This document shows, piece by piece, positions 1 to 7,860 of a stretch of 11,606 nt of DNA. Position numbers and translations under genes: made by a program. How positions within the stretch are numbered: position 1 is the stretch's first letter; each line of letters opens with the position of its first letter. The notes beneath the pieces were generated by a model. It saw nothing but the letters and a program-made list of their open reading frames with translations. It was not told the DNA's origin and did no database searches. This DNA comes from Fibrobacter sp. UBA1765 (GTDB lineage: Bacteria; Fibrobacterota; Fibrobacteria; Fibrobacterales; Fibrobacteraceae), in contig DCGZ01000012.1 in NCBI GenBank assembly GCA_002314675.1, forward strand, positions 3,135-14,740. Direction: 5' to 3'.

Positions 1-46
<46 letters not shown>

Positions 47-58
47 GAATGTGTGCCA

Positions 59-87
59 AATAGAGAAAAATATTTGGCTAATGTCAA
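59..87 (-). promoter_or_regulatory. Promoter of tRNA-Ala
   Basis: Read on the minus strand there is a perfect TTGACA at 87-82, a 17-nt spacer, and TCTATT at 64-59 (followed by TG, so close to the TAnnTTTG element of Bacteroidota). Transcription would start near 52, leaving about 6 nt of leader before the tRNA 5' end at 46. Position, spacing and the perfect -35 support it. Confidence 0.6.
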
Positions 88-175
88 GGGTGAAAAAGAA
101 TATATTTTTGAAAAACTAAAAAAAATATAGAACTCGATTTACAGTAGATTTAAAATTGTAAATGTGTTTTTGCTT

Positions 176-205
176 TTGTTCTACTGATAAATTAAAAGTT
201 ATATT
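176..205 (+). promoter_or_regulatory. Candidate promoter, EAL-HK operon (leaderless geometry)
   Basis: TATATT at 200-205 is followed by exactly 6 nt and then the ATG at 212, so a start site 6-7 nt downstream of the element would fall on the A of the start codon. A weak TTGTTC lies at 176-181 (18-nt spacer). No Shine-Dalgarno sequence precedes this start. The same TAnnTT-N6/7-start arrangement recurs at four other genes in the window. The rest of the 47-211 gap is AT-rich and shows nothing else. Confidence 0.4.
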
Positions 206-211
206 GTTTGT

Positions 212-2056
212 ATGCAAATCCAAATTCAGCTTTGTTGCTTTATAATAATGCTTCTTTTGCTCGTGATTTACGCAAGTCACAAGCGTTTAAAACTAAGCAG
301 TGAAATTGTCTTTTTGCGTTCCATCATTTTGACGACGTTGATGCTTGCTTTTGATATTACGACCGTCGCCATGATTTATTACATGGACGCTTTGGATTTG
401 CGTTTAGTGGAGTGGGCTTGCCGTCTTTATATAATATCGATTGTGTGGGTCGCAGGTTCTGTGGTCCTGTATGTTTTGTCTGATGTTTTACCACGAAAAA
501 AAATTACGACTTTCAAAAAATATTTTGACATAGTTACAGTCTTGGAATCCGTGCTTGTTGCAGTTCTGCCAATAGAAATCAGTAACCGGTTCTATTCTTA
601 TGGCATGGCGGTAAATACTGTTTATGCCATTGCTTCTGTTGATTTTTGTTTAGCATTCTTTTGCTTAGCGTATTTTAGGTCTAGGCTCAATTCGCGCCGT
701 ATTTTTGGTGTTTTGCTGTGGCTTGCAATTTGGATTTCCTTTGCTTCTATCCAGTTTGTGCATAATGATATGCTGATTGTTGGTTTTGCAGTCACGCTTG
801 GCATGATTATCTTATTTGTATTGCTTGAAAATCCGGAAGCAAAGTTAGACAGAAAATTCGGATGCTTTAATTATTATACGCTGATGTCCTATTTGCATTC
901 ACTTTTCGAAGACAAGGCTGAATTTAGTGTTGTTGCAATTTTTGTGAATAACCTTGCGCAGGTAAGTGAAAGTTCTGTCGAAAGGTCTAGTAGGGTTCTT
1001 TTAGGTATTGCACATCGCTATTCCAAGGTGCGTGTTTTTAAAAACGTAAATTGGGAATTTGTTTGTGTTTCAGAAACCCCAAGCCAGATCAACGCTCTTG
1101 TAGGCGAATTGTTGGGGGCTCTTTCGCATGATTCTAGTGAACTTGGTGACTTGACGCTTGTTTGTTGCCAAGATGCCGGGCAATTTAATAATGAATATGA
1201 GCTTTCGCAGGCTTGTAAATTTGCCCGTGATACGCATTCTGAAAATGCAAGACTGAAAATAGTTTCAAAAGAAATTATAGAAGCTTACCACAGGCGCAGA
1301 TTCCTGGAACATGAAATTGAAAAAGCCTTGCTTCAAGATAGGGTGGAAATATTCTTTCAGCCGATTTATTCAACGTTCGATAAACAATTTGTTTCTGCTG
1401 AGGTACTTGCAAGGATTCGTTTGATAGACGGTGATTATCTTATGCCTGGAGAATTTATTCCGGTTGCAGAAAAATGCGGAAAGATTTATGACCTTGGAAT
1501 ATCGATATTGGAACAAGTTTGTGCATTCCTAAAAAATAATCCGAATGTTGTTTCGAGCTTGAATATAAACTTGTCAAACGCATTGCTTAAAGATGAACGC
1601 TTTGGTAAGCAGGTCTTGGCCATTATGGATAAATATGGAATAGTCGCCGAACAGCTGGTTTTTGAAATGCCAGAAACAATTCCTGCGAAAGCCATGATTG
1701 TGCAAATGAAAAACCTGGAAATCCTATTGCGCAAGGGAATCCGTTTTGCCATGGATAATTTTGGAAGAGATGATTTCAACCTGATGCGTCTTGTCGATAT
1801 GCATTTAAGTTATATAAAGCTTGACATGGATCTTTGCAAAGCCTTTTTTAGAGAAAAAAAGTTTGTCCATGTTATAGAAGCGACTCAGAAATTGGCTCAA
1901 GATTTAAACTTGAAAATTATCGCCTCGGGTATTGAGTCCGAAAAAGAATTTAAGGGCATGCAAGATCAAAAGATTGAATACATTCAAGGTTTCTATTTTA
2001 CAAAGCCATTGCCTAAAGAGGAATTTACTGCATTTCTTGACTTGCAGCAAAGATAA
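212..2056 (+). CDS. Membrane-anchored GGDEF-EAL protein with degenerate active sites
   Basis: 614 aa. Residues about 7-205 hold some six hydrophobic segments. Residues about 215-360 have the layout of a GGDEF domain, but the signature is replaced by NVNWEF (278-283), so no diguanylate cyclase activity is expected. Residues about 377-610 form an EAL domain. Seen retained: E397 (EVL motif), N453, E485 and E488, D515, K536, E575, Q592. Seen lost: the second Asp of the DDFG motif is N516, and the catalytic Glu of the usual AEGVE motif is S572 (ASGIE). By family knowledge both are needed for metal binding or catalysis in c-di-GMP phosphodiesterases. An inactive EAL that may still bind c-di-GMP, or a protein-interaction module, is therefore inferred. 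It is followed after 21 nt by a hybrid sensor kinase, so the two are probably co-transcribed and work at the same membrane. The start is the first in-frame ATG; Met13 is an alternative. Confidence 0.85.
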   Translation: MQIQIQLCCFIIMLLLLVIYASHKRLKLSSEIVFLRSIILTTLMLAFDITTVAMIYYMDALDLRLVEWACRLYIISIVWVAGSVVLYVLSDVLPRKKITTFKKYFDIVTVLESVLVAVLPIEISNRFYSYGMAVNTVYAIASVDFCLAFFCLAYFRSRLNSRRIFGVLLWLAIWISFASIQFVHNDMLIVGFAVTLGMIILFVLLENPEAKLDRKFGCFNYYTLMSYLHSLFEDKAEFSVVAIFVNNLAQVSESSVERSSRVLLGIAHRYSKVRVFKNVNWEFVCVSETPSQINALVGELLGALSHDSSELGDLTLVCCQDAGQFNNEYELSQACKFARDTHSENARLKIVSKEIIEAYHRRRFLEHEIEKALLQDRVEIFFQPIYSTFDKQFVSAEVLARIRLIDGDYLMPGEFIPVAEKCGKIYDLGISILEQVCAFLKNNPNVVSSLNINLSNALLKDERFGKQVLAIMDKYGIVAEQLVFEMPETIPAKAMIVQMKNLEILLRKGIRFAMDNFGRDDFNLMRLVDMHLSYIKLDMDLCKAFFREKKFVHVIEATQKLAQDLNLKIIASGIESEKEFKGMQDQKIEYIQGFYFTKPLPKEEFTAFLDLQQR

Positions 2057-2065
2057 ATTGTCTTT

Positions 2066-2070
2066 GGAGA
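2066..2070 (+). promoter_or_regulatory. Shine-Dalgarno of the hybrid kinase gene
   Basis: GGAGA lies 7 nt before the ATG at 2078 and fixes that start over the out-of-frame ATG at 2074. It lies wholly in the 21-nt gap after the EAL gene, consistent with one mRNA. Confidence 0.7.
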
Positions 2071-2077
2071 AATATGC

Positions 2078-4588
2078 ATGGTTGTTTTTGACTATTTGAA
2101 AAATTTGTTCCTTTATGCAGGCCTAGAAAAGGAAGAATTTCAGAGTGCTAAGGAACTCTTTCATATAGAAAATCGCAAAATGCTTATTCGCATGGCGATG
2201 TTTTTGGCTATTGTTATTTTTATCCTTGTTCTGCTTTCTTTTGTAGTAGAAAGTGCTGTTTTGCAAAAGAACCGAGCCGTATATACGATAGTTTGTGTTG
2301 TTGAATTTACGCTAGCTTTTCTACCTTACAAGTTCGGTCTAAAATTCCCTAGAATTGTTTTGCCGCTTTGCTATGTGTTTGGCGTGCTTCTTTATGCATT
2401 TGGTATCGTTGTTGGCACGATGAACTTGACCGATGCACCTACGGTAACGTTTGTTGTTTTGTGTGCAAGTGTCCCCATGATGTTCTATGACCATCCTGTG
2501 CGTTGTAACTTTGTGACGGTCCTTGCGGCAGCAGTCTATTTGCTTGTCGGTTCCATGACTAAGGAACACTCCGCGTTTATAACGGACTTTATTGACATTG
2601 CAACATTTGGCGTCGCTGGTATTTTTTTGAACCTGTTCATTATGCAGAGTAGGGCGCATTGTCTTACGCTTACCCAGCATGCCGAAAAACAAAAGAATGA
2701 AATTTTAAAATTGAACGATACGCTTGTTGTTCGTTACGATGAACTTGAAAAAAGCCTGGAAAAGGAACGCCGCGACAATAACGTGATCAGTGGTCTTGGT
2801 AACCTTTTCTATGCAATCTACGTAATTGACTTGAAGCATAATACGTTCCGCGAAATTACGACGAATAGTAAAATCCAAAACGTATTGAGCAATGTATGTG
2901 ACGCCCGCTCGGCAATGCGTCTGATTACAGAAAAAATGGTCGCGAACGAAGACAAGACTGAAGTTGCAGTCTTTAATAATTTTGATACTGTCAAGGAACG
3001 GTTGCGGGGCAAGTCTTCGCTTTCCATAGAATATGAGGGAATTTCCATAGGCTGGAGTCGAGCGATGCTTGTGCCTATAGCATTTGATGAAAATGGTGAC
3101 GTTTCTGAAATTCTCTATACAACCCGCTTGATTAATGAGGAAAGAAAATCAAACCTCGAACAGGAACACATTCGCAATATTTACGCATCAATGAATTCTG
3201 CCCTTTGGAATATTGAATTTGATATGGGTGGAGAAATTTCTTTATGCTATTGGAGCTCTGCTTTTAGAAGGATGCTTGGCTTTGAAACTGAAAAAGAGTT
3301 CCCTGCAGTTCTTGAATCATGGACAAATTTGATTTACGAATCTGACAAGCCTTTTGTCTTGCAAAAATTCTGGTCTGCAATAAATGATCCGACCAATAGT
3401 TCCGTTTTTGATGTGGAGTTTCGCATGCAGAAAAAGAATGGCGACTTTTTCTGGTTTCACTCCGCTGGCCGAATAACGCGAAGAACGAATGGCTCTCCGA
3501 TTTCTTTTATTGGTGTTTGCGTAGATATAAATGATCGCAAGAAGATGGAAGAAAAAATCGCAAGTCAGCAAATGATTATGCAAAATGCGCTTGTAGACGC
3601 TCAACGTGCAAACAACGCAAAGACAACCTTCCTGAACAAGCTGAGTCACGATGTTCGAATTCCGATGAATTCAATTTTAGGATTTGTAGAACTTGCCAAA
3701 ACGAATGCCGCTAACTCTAAATTGCTGTCGGAATATCTTGATAAAATTTCAGTTTCGACTGGCTATATGCGGTCGCTTGTGGATGATATTCTTGATATAA
3801 GTCGTATAGAAAGTGGAACCTATGAACTTGAAAGTAGCCAAAATAATCTTTGCTCGATTTTAAGGGAAATTGAGATTTTGGTTTTGCCCGAAATTCAAAG
3901 TCGAAATTTGAAATTCAGGTTGAATGCTGATTTGAAAAATGAAGACGTGCTTTGCGATAAAAATCGATTGATCCAGATTGTTTTAAACTTGCTGGGCAGT
4001 TCCATGAATATTTCGAAACCTGGTGAAGAAATAGAACTGGGTGTTCGACAAAACTTTGCTCCTCAAAACGGAATAGCCTTCTATGACATTCATGTTAGGA
4101 ACATACTTTTAAATTCTGAACTTGTTTTAAGAGTGAATTTCGAAGTATGCTCTAAGCAGATGAGAGCTTCTGAAAAAGTTGCATGCAATAGCAAGGATGT
4201 TTTGAAGAATAAAAGAATCCTGCTTGTTGAAGATGATTCCCTGAATTGTGAAATAGAAAGAACAGTCCTGGAAATGAACGGCTGCATTGTTGAAATCGCT
4301 TCGAACGGCGCCGAGGCTGTTGAAAAGGTCAAGAATGCCGAACCAGGAAGTTACGATGCGATTCTCATGGATATCCAGATGCCTGTAATGGATGGCTACA
4401 CAGCAACTCGCGAAATTCGTAATTTAAAACGTTCCGAAATATCAAGCTTGCCAATTGTCGCCCTTACGGCAAATGTGACTGAGGAAGAAAAATTGTTGAC
4501 GCAGTCTGCCGGCATGGACGGGCATGTCGGTAAGCCAATTGATGTGCAGAATGTCGCCGCTGTTATTGCGAGCCTCGTGAAAAATTGA
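2078..4588 (+). CDS. Membrane-bound PAS hybrid sensor histidine kinase with eroded ATPase domain
   Basis: 836 aa. Residues about 37-192 contain some six membrane segments. A coiled linker (about 196-235) leads to a weak PAS-like region (236-352), then a clear PAS/PAC domain (about 370-490, ending FIGVCVDINDRKK). The HisKA helix pair follows, with phospho-acceptor H524 in LSHDVRIPMN. The ATP-binding (HATPase_c) part is abnormal. An N-box-like stretch at 629-647 reads NLLGSSMNIS where NLLxNAxKF(T/S) is usual. The G1 box (D-x-G-x-G) is replaced by RNILLN at about 674-679. The G2 box (GTGLGL) and some 40 following residues are absent. A complete receiver follows (712-832): acidic pocket E718/D719/D720, phospho-site D765 in LMDIQMPVMDG, T797, K819. 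Autophosphorylation is therefore doubtful. It may be a pseudokinase, a phosphate shuttle fed by another kinase, or a scaffold for the upstream EAL protein. The reading frame is unbroken. Its stop abuts the stop of the convergent gene with no visible terminator. Confidence 0.9.
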   Translation: MVVFDYLKNLFLYAGLEKEEFQSAKELFHIENRKMLIRMAMFLAIVIFILVLLSFVVESAVLQKNRAVYTIVCVVEFTLAFLPYKFGLKFPRIVLPLCYVFGVLLYAFGIVVGTMNLTDAPTVTFVVLCASVPMMFYDHPVRCNFVTVLAAAVYLLVGSMTKEHSAFITDFIDIATFGVAGIFLNLFIMQSRAHCLTLTQHAEKQKNEILKLNDTLVVRYDELEKSLEKERRDNNVISGLGNLFYAIYVIDLKHNTFREITTNSKIQNVLSNVCDARSAMRLITEKMVANEDKTEVAVFNNFDTVKERLRGKSSLSIEYEGISIGWSRAMLVPIAFDENGDVSEILYTTRLINEERKSNLEQEHIRNIYASMNSALWNIEFDMGGEISLCYWSSAFRRMLGFETEKEFPAVLESWTNLIYESDKPFVLQKFWSAINDPTNSSVFDVEFRMQKKNGDFFWFHSAGRITRRTNGSPISFIGVCVDINDRKKMEEKIASQQMIMQNALVDAQRANNAKTTFLNKLSHDVRIPMNSILGFVELAKTNAANSKLLSEYLDKISVSTGYMRSLVDDILDISRIESGTYELESSQNNLCSILREIEILVLPEIQSRNLKFRLNADLKNEDVLCDKNRLIQIVLNLLGSSMNISKPGEEIELGVRQNFAPQNGIAFYDIHVRNILLNSELVLRVNFEVCSKQMRASEKVACNSKDVLKNKRILLVEDDSLNCEIERTVLEMNGCIVEIASNGAEAVEKVKNAEPGSYDAILMDIQMPVMDGYTATREIRNLKRSEISSLPIVALTANVTEEEKLLTQSAGMDGHVGKPIDVQNVAAVIASLVKN

Positions 4589-5626
4589 TTACGGGTAAGT
4601 TTCGTACTTGGCGTCGCGTTCTACTGGCGTTAAACCTTGTTCGCGTATAAGGTCCTGCATTTTGGCTGGAGTCAAGCCTACCGGAACTTTTGCACCTGCG
4701 GCATGCGTAATCTTTTCTTCGATGATTGTGCCGTCGAGGTCGCTTGCCCCTGCATGTAATGCCTTCATTGCTGTTTCGATGCCCATCTGGATCCAGTATG
4801 CCTTAATGTGCGGGAAGTTGTCAAGGAACAGCCTTGAAACAGCGACTGTGCGCAGAATATCTTCTGGGCTTGTCATGTTCGGCACAATGTTGTGAAGCGC
4901 ATTGTGTTCCGGGTGGTATACGAGCGGAATGAATGCAAAGAATCCTGGAGCCTCGTCTTGTAATTTACGCAAACGGTCCATGTGGTCAATGCGGTCTTCA
5001 TAGCTTTCGATGTGGCCAAAAAGCATGGTTGCATTTGTTGGAATGTCTAGCTTGTGCGCTGCCCTGTGGACAGCTAGCCATTCGTCGCCAGTTTCCTTGC
5101 CCGGGCAAATCTTGTCTCGAACTTCTTGGCGTAAAATTTCTGCCCCGCCGCCTGGGAGTGCATCGAGACCCGCGTCCTTAAGCGTAGCCATGATCTGTTC
5201 TGGAGTTTGTCCAGAAATTTTAGCGAAGTGGCAAATTTCGACAGCGGTAAACGCTTTCAGGTTAACCTTTGGAAATTCATGTCGCAAGTCGCGGAGCATG
5301 TCTATGTAGTAGGTAAACGGGTGGTCCGGGTGTAATCCGCCAACGATATGGAGTTCGCGAGCTCCAATGTCGATGGCTTCTTCGGCCTTGTTTCGAATGG
5401 TTTGGTAATCCCAGTCGTAGGCCGTTGGACTGTCTTTTTTTATTCTTGAAAATGCGCAGAACTTGCAATGCAGTACACAGACGTTTGTGTAATTGATTTG
5501 ACGGTTGTTCACCCAGAAAACCTTGTCTCCATGACGGCGCTGCTTTTCTGCATCTGCCATTTTGCAAAGGTCTTCAAGAGGTGCGTTCTTGAACAAATCT
5601 AAAGCTTCTGAAGTTGTAATGCGCAT
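4589..5626 (-). CDS. mqnE: Aminofutalosine synthase MqnE (radical SAM)
   Basis: 345 aa. It joins 3-[(1-carboxyvinyl)oxy]benzoate to SAM-derived adenosine to form aminofutalosine, the second committed step of the futalosine route to menaquinone; the protein is cytosolic. The radical-SAM cluster motif CxxxCxxC is at C50, C54 and C57 (TNVCVLHCKFCAFSR). MqnE-type stretches follow: ELHIVGGLHP (91-100), KAFTAVEI (about 124-131), PGGGAEI (158-164), NATMLFGH and the C-terminal PVERD. The VGGLHP and KAFTAVEI signatures favour MqnE over the related MqnC. Length is normal. It is the last gene of a three-gene operon, 6 nt after the PHP gene. AGAAAGG at 5645-5639 is a possible ribosome site, though 12 nt from the ATG. 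No other mqn gene is in the window. An anaerobe with fumarate respiration, as in Fibrobacter, would use the menaquinone. Confidence 0.93.
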   Translation of the reverse strand: MRITTSEALDLFKNAPLEDLCKMADAEKQRRHGDKVFWVNNRQINYTNVCVLHCKFCAFSRIKKDSPTAYDWDYQTIRNKAEEAIDIGARELHIVGGLHPDHPFTYYIDMLRDLRHEFPKVNLKAFTAVEICHFAKISGQTPEQIMATLKDAGLDALPGGGAEILRQEVRDKICPGKETGDEWLAVHRAAHKLDIPTNATMLFGHIESYEDRIDHMDRLRKLQDEAPGFFAFIPLVYHPEHNALHNIVPNMTSPEDILRTVAVSRLFLDNFPHIKAYWIQMGIETAMKALHAGASDLDGTIIEEKITHAAGAKVPVGLTPAKMQDLIREQGLTPVERDAKYETYP

Positions 5627-5632
5627 ATTTTG

Positions 5633-6499
5633 TTAGTACCTTTCTGCACGGCACTTTTCGCGTCGTTCCCTAAGTTCATCAACGACTGTGTAGGGCATCT
5701 TCATGCAGTTTACCATGGTCGTTCCGTGGTCCGTATGAAAGTCGGAGCCGCCAGTGCCAATCAAGTTGTATTTGGCGGCTATGTCTCGGAACTTGCGTGC
5801 AACATTGCCCTTTTGAGCCGGAGAGTAAGTTTCGATACCCTGGATTCCCCATTCTACGCAGTCTTTTATAAAGTCTTCGTCTACGCCAGATTTATATGGG
5901 TGTGCTAGCACCGCAATACCGCCCGCATTTTCGATCATGCGAATGGTTTGTTGCGGATTTAGGCCTTTCTTTTCGACAAATGCGACGCAGCCTTCGCCAA
6001 GGTACTTTGTAAAAGCTTCGCCAAAGCTCGAAATGTATTCTTCTGCAACAAGCGACATGGCGACGTGCGGTCTGCCGATGACCTTGCCGTGGCAGTAGCT
6101 TGCAACCTTGTCATAGTTCAAGTCTATGCCTAGCCCGTTCAATTTTTTGATAATTGCCTTGACGCGAACAATGCGCTGCTTTGCAAATTCGTCAAGAGCC
6201 ATGTTCAAGGCCAGGTTTGTCGGGTCGCAAAAATAGCCAAGGATATGTATATCGCGTCCTTGCCAAACAGATGAAATTTCAATGCCTGGAATGATTTCGA
6301 TTTCGGCCTGCTTTGCTACATTGACAGCCTGGGAATAGGAATCCAGGTTGTCATGATCGGTAATGGAAATGCAACGAAGCCCTTTTCGCTTGCAAAGGGA
6401 AATCAGTTCTTCTACGCTCAGTTCCCCGTCGGAAAGGTTTGTATGCATGTGCAAGTCGGCAAAACCGATCTTGCCTGGCTTCAAGGCGTTACTTGGCAC
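5633..6499 (-). CDS. PHP-domain metal-dependent phosphoesterase (YciV/RNase AM type)
   Basis: 288 aa, close to the usual length of the family. All PHP motifs are visible: D15-L-H17-M-H19-T with S23-D24-G25, T47-D48-H49-D50, PGIEIS with E74, H85, GRPH with H145, E223, LAHP with H200, and GSDFH with D253 and H255. These residues build a trinuclear metal site. The inserted region at about 105-190 is typical of the YciV/TrpH group. By family knowledge its members act as 5'-3' exonucleases on RNA ends (rRNA 5' maturation in E. coli) and as 3',5'-nucleotide bisphosphate phosphatases; the exact substrate here is inferred. The start is GTG at 6499, set by a strong GGAGG 5 nt upstream inside the preceding gene, which it overlaps by 11 nt, implying translational coupling. 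Confidence 0.88.
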   Translation of the reverse strand: MPSNALKPGKIGFADLHMHTNLSDGELSVEELISLCKRKGLRCISITDHDNLDSYSQAVNVAKQAEIEIIPGIEISSVWQGRDIHILGYFCDPTNLALNMALDEFAKQRIVRVKAIIKKLNGLGIDLNYDKVASYCHGKVIGRPHVAMSLVAEEYISSFGEAFTKYLGEGCVAFVEKKGLNPQQTIRMIENAGGIAVLAHPYKSGVDEDFIKDCVEWGIQGIETYSPAQKGNVARKFRDIAAKYNLIGTGGSDFHTDHGTTMVNCMKMPYTVVDELRERREKCRAERY

Positions 6500-7052
6500 T
6501 TACGCCTCCATAAAGCTTTGTAAGCAATGTAGCCTTTTCTGTATCGGATGCGACAAGGCAGATGTTCAAGAACGGGTAGAACGATTGTTCAAAGCCGATC
6601 CTGCACGTGGCATTAGAATGCCTTGCCAAGTAAAGGGAAGGCAAAAAGCTGTCGCCAAAATATAGGCAGAGTTCGGGCTTGAATTGTTGAATGCGGTTTT
6701 CCGTATTGATGAATTCAGGTTCGCCGAAACGATAGGATTTTGTATCCAGGTAAGTTATTTCTGCCGGGTGTTCTTCCCGAAGCAGGGCTTCGCGAAGACT
6801 ATCGTGGGCAACGATTAGCGTTGTCTTTTTGTTCCAGAATTGCTTGCAAGTACGAATGTATAAAATCGCAAGCTTAGGGTCGGTTGGCAAAAAGACCAGG
6901 GTTTGCTTGAAGGCCGTAAGTTTTTCTGGATAATAGAAAGCGCCACTTTCGCCTCCGGCACGCTTTAGGAACCAGTTTCTGAGCGATTCTTCCGAAGAAA
7001 AACGCTTAAAAAAGTAACGGAACGTGTCTATAAAGTATGGCGATGGTTTCAC
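6489..7052 (-). CDS. Conserved-looking hypothetical, Rossmann-like (GT9-like or DUF6913-like fold)
   Basis: 187 aa; not recognised with confidence. The N-terminus is basic and aromatic (FRYFFKRF, NWFLKRAGG). Alternating strands and helices follow: TLVFLPTD (51-58), TTLIVAHD (77-84), EITYLD (98-103), ELCLYFGDS (127-135). Then comes a helix and TCRIGFEQ (149-156), near the end. This order, with an 'RIGF' after a helix rich in small residues, recalls the N-terminal half of heptosyltransferase-like GT9 proteins or the small DUF6913 proteins of Bacteroidota. The resemblance is by eye only. It lacks a second Rossmann half, so it is either a stand-alone small protein or a reduced one. The start is GTG at 7052 with no Shine-Dalgarno but with TAAATT 7 nt upstream. 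First gene of the operon with the PHP phosphoesterase and mqnE. Confidence 0.7.
   Translation of the reverse strand: MKPSPYFIDTFRYFFKRFSSEESLRNWFLKRAGGESGAFYYPEKLTAFKQTLVFLPTDPKLAILYIRTCKQFWNKKTTLIVAHDSLREALLREEHPAEITYLDTKSYRFGEPEFINTENRIQQFKPELCLYFGDSFLPSLYLARHSNATCRIGFEQSFYPFLNICLVASDTEKATLLTKLYGGVSAK
6505..6509 (-). promoter_or_regulatory. Shine-Dalgarno of the PHP gene
   Basis: Minus-strand GGAGG with a 5-nt spacer to the GTG start at 6499. It is the strongest ribosome site in the window, lies inside the upstream coding sequence, and decides the GTG start. Confidence 0.8.
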
Positions 7053-7059
7053 GGGGGAT

Positions 7060-7065
7060 AATTTA
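7060..7065 (-). promoter_or_regulatory. Candidate -10 of the hypothetical/PHP/mqnE operon
   Basis: Minus-strand TAAATT followed by 7 nt and the GTG start. It fits the leaderless pattern. A second -10-like TATACT lies at 7103-7098 but has no acceptable -35. The divergent intergenic space 7053-7154 is only 102 bp. Confidence 0.35.
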
Positions 7066-7141
7066 GAAAATTTATGGAAGATTGACCCTTAAGTTTTAGT
7101 ATAGCGCCTATTTATGGACTAGTTTGTTTTGATGCTTTTTC

Positions 7142-7147
7142 TACATT
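7142..7147 (+). promoter_or_regulatory. Candidate -10 of the RNase HI gene
   Basis: TACATT followed by 7 nt and the ATG at 7155. There is no Shine-Dalgarno here. The -35 is not clear; TTTG at 7123-7126 is the nearest T-rich candidate but at short spacing. Confidence 0.3.
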
Positions 7148-7154
7148 TACGCCT

Positions 7155-7742
7155 ATGAAATTTTATGCAATCAAGACTCCTGAATTTTGCAAGGTTGTTA
7201 CAAGCTGGCCAGAATGTGAAAAATTGACCCATGGCGTAAAAGGAGCTCTTTTTAAGTCGTTTAAGACAAAAGAAGAAGCTGATGCATGGTGCTCTGGAAT
7301 TTCGGCCCCTGTAAAAGAGGGAATCCGCGTATATGTAGATGGTTCTTTTTCCCCTGGGTTCCCTTATGCGGGCTGGGGATTTGTCGTGACCGATGGCGAA
7401 GAAGTCTTGGCAAAGGCTTGCGGCATAACCTCGTTCCCTGCAGAAAGCAGGAATATCGATGGCGAAGTCATGGCTAGTTTCCAGGCAATGCGTTGGCTTG
7501 CGACTAACAATAAAATTGGCATTATCTGTCACGATTATGAAGGCATCGCTCGTTGGGCCAAGGGTGAATGGCAAGCCAAGAGCTCTATTGCAAAGCAGTA
7601 TGTTTCTGCAATCCAGCCGTATTTAAAAAATGTGCAGTTCGAAAAAGTCGAAGCGCACACTGGTGTAAAGTTCAATGAAATGGTTGATGGCCTTGCAAAA
7701 GAAGCAATAGCTGTAGCAAAGCAAAAGGCGGGGCAATCGTAA
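7155..7742 (+). CDS. rnhA: Ribonuclease HI with N-terminal hybrid-binding domain
   Basis: 195 aa. It cleaves the RNA strand of RNA:DNA hybrids (R-loops, replication primers) in the cytosol. Residues 1-46 match the short viroplasmin/RNase H1 N-terminal domain that grips hybrid or dsRNA (KFYAIKTP..., GVKGALFKSFKTKEEADAW). After a short linker the RNase H fold starts at about 57. All four metal-binding acids are seen: D62 in VYVDGS, E104 in IDGEVMA, D127 in CHDYEG and D168 in MVDGLAKEA. The flexible-loop His is H158 in EAHTG. This two-domain layout is typical of many anaerobic Firmicutes and FCB bacteria; enterobacterial RnhA lacks the N-terminal domain. The start is the only plausible in-frame ATG. 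It is divergent from the hypothetical/PHP/mqnE operon and convergent with the alcohol dehydrogenase across a repeat-filled gap. Confidence 0.92.
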   Translation: MKFYAIKTPEFCKVVTSWPECEKLTHGVKGALFKSFKTKEEADAWCSGISAPVKEGIRVYVDGSFSPGFPYAGWGFVVTDGEEVLAKACGITSFPAESRNIDGEVMASFQAMRWLATNNKIGIICHDYEGIARWAKGEWQAKSSIAKQYVSAIQPYLKNVQFEKVEAHTGVKFNEMVDGLAKEAIAVAKQKAGQS

Positions 7743-7748
7743 GAGGTC

Positions 7749-7850
7749 GCACCTTTGGTGCTTTGAGGCGTGAGGTCGTTCGCTGCGCTCACTTTGAGGA
7801 GTGAGGAACGCACCTTCGGTGCTTGAGGTGTGAGGTCGGCGCAAAGCGCC
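7749..7850 (+). repeat. About 30-bp repeats: conserved core plus variable mini-hairpin
   Basis: The core TTGAGGNGTGAGG occurs at 7763-7775, 7794-7806 and 7823-7835. Each copy is flanked by a 13-bp inverted repeat with 5-bp arms and a 3-nt centre: GCACC-TTT-GGTGC (7749-7761), GCACC-TTC-GGTGC (7810-7822) and GGCGC-AAA-GCGCC (7838-7850). The segment after the first core (7778-7792) is an imperfect palindrome. Arm sequences change between units while pairing is kept. The block directly follows the RNase HI stop and could also act as a weak terminator. Confidence 0.75.
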
Positions 7851-7860
7851 TAGAGGAAAT

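Noticed and set aside
5010..5309. Plus-strand frames over mqnE and minus-strand frames over the kinase and RNase HI genes
   Set aside because: Shadows of well-supported genes; no domain, no ribosome site, compositionally odd translations.
7082..7110. Forward promoter with TTGACC at 7082-7087 for RNase HI
   Set aside because: No acceptable -10 at 16-18 nt; TATAGC is only 12 nt away.
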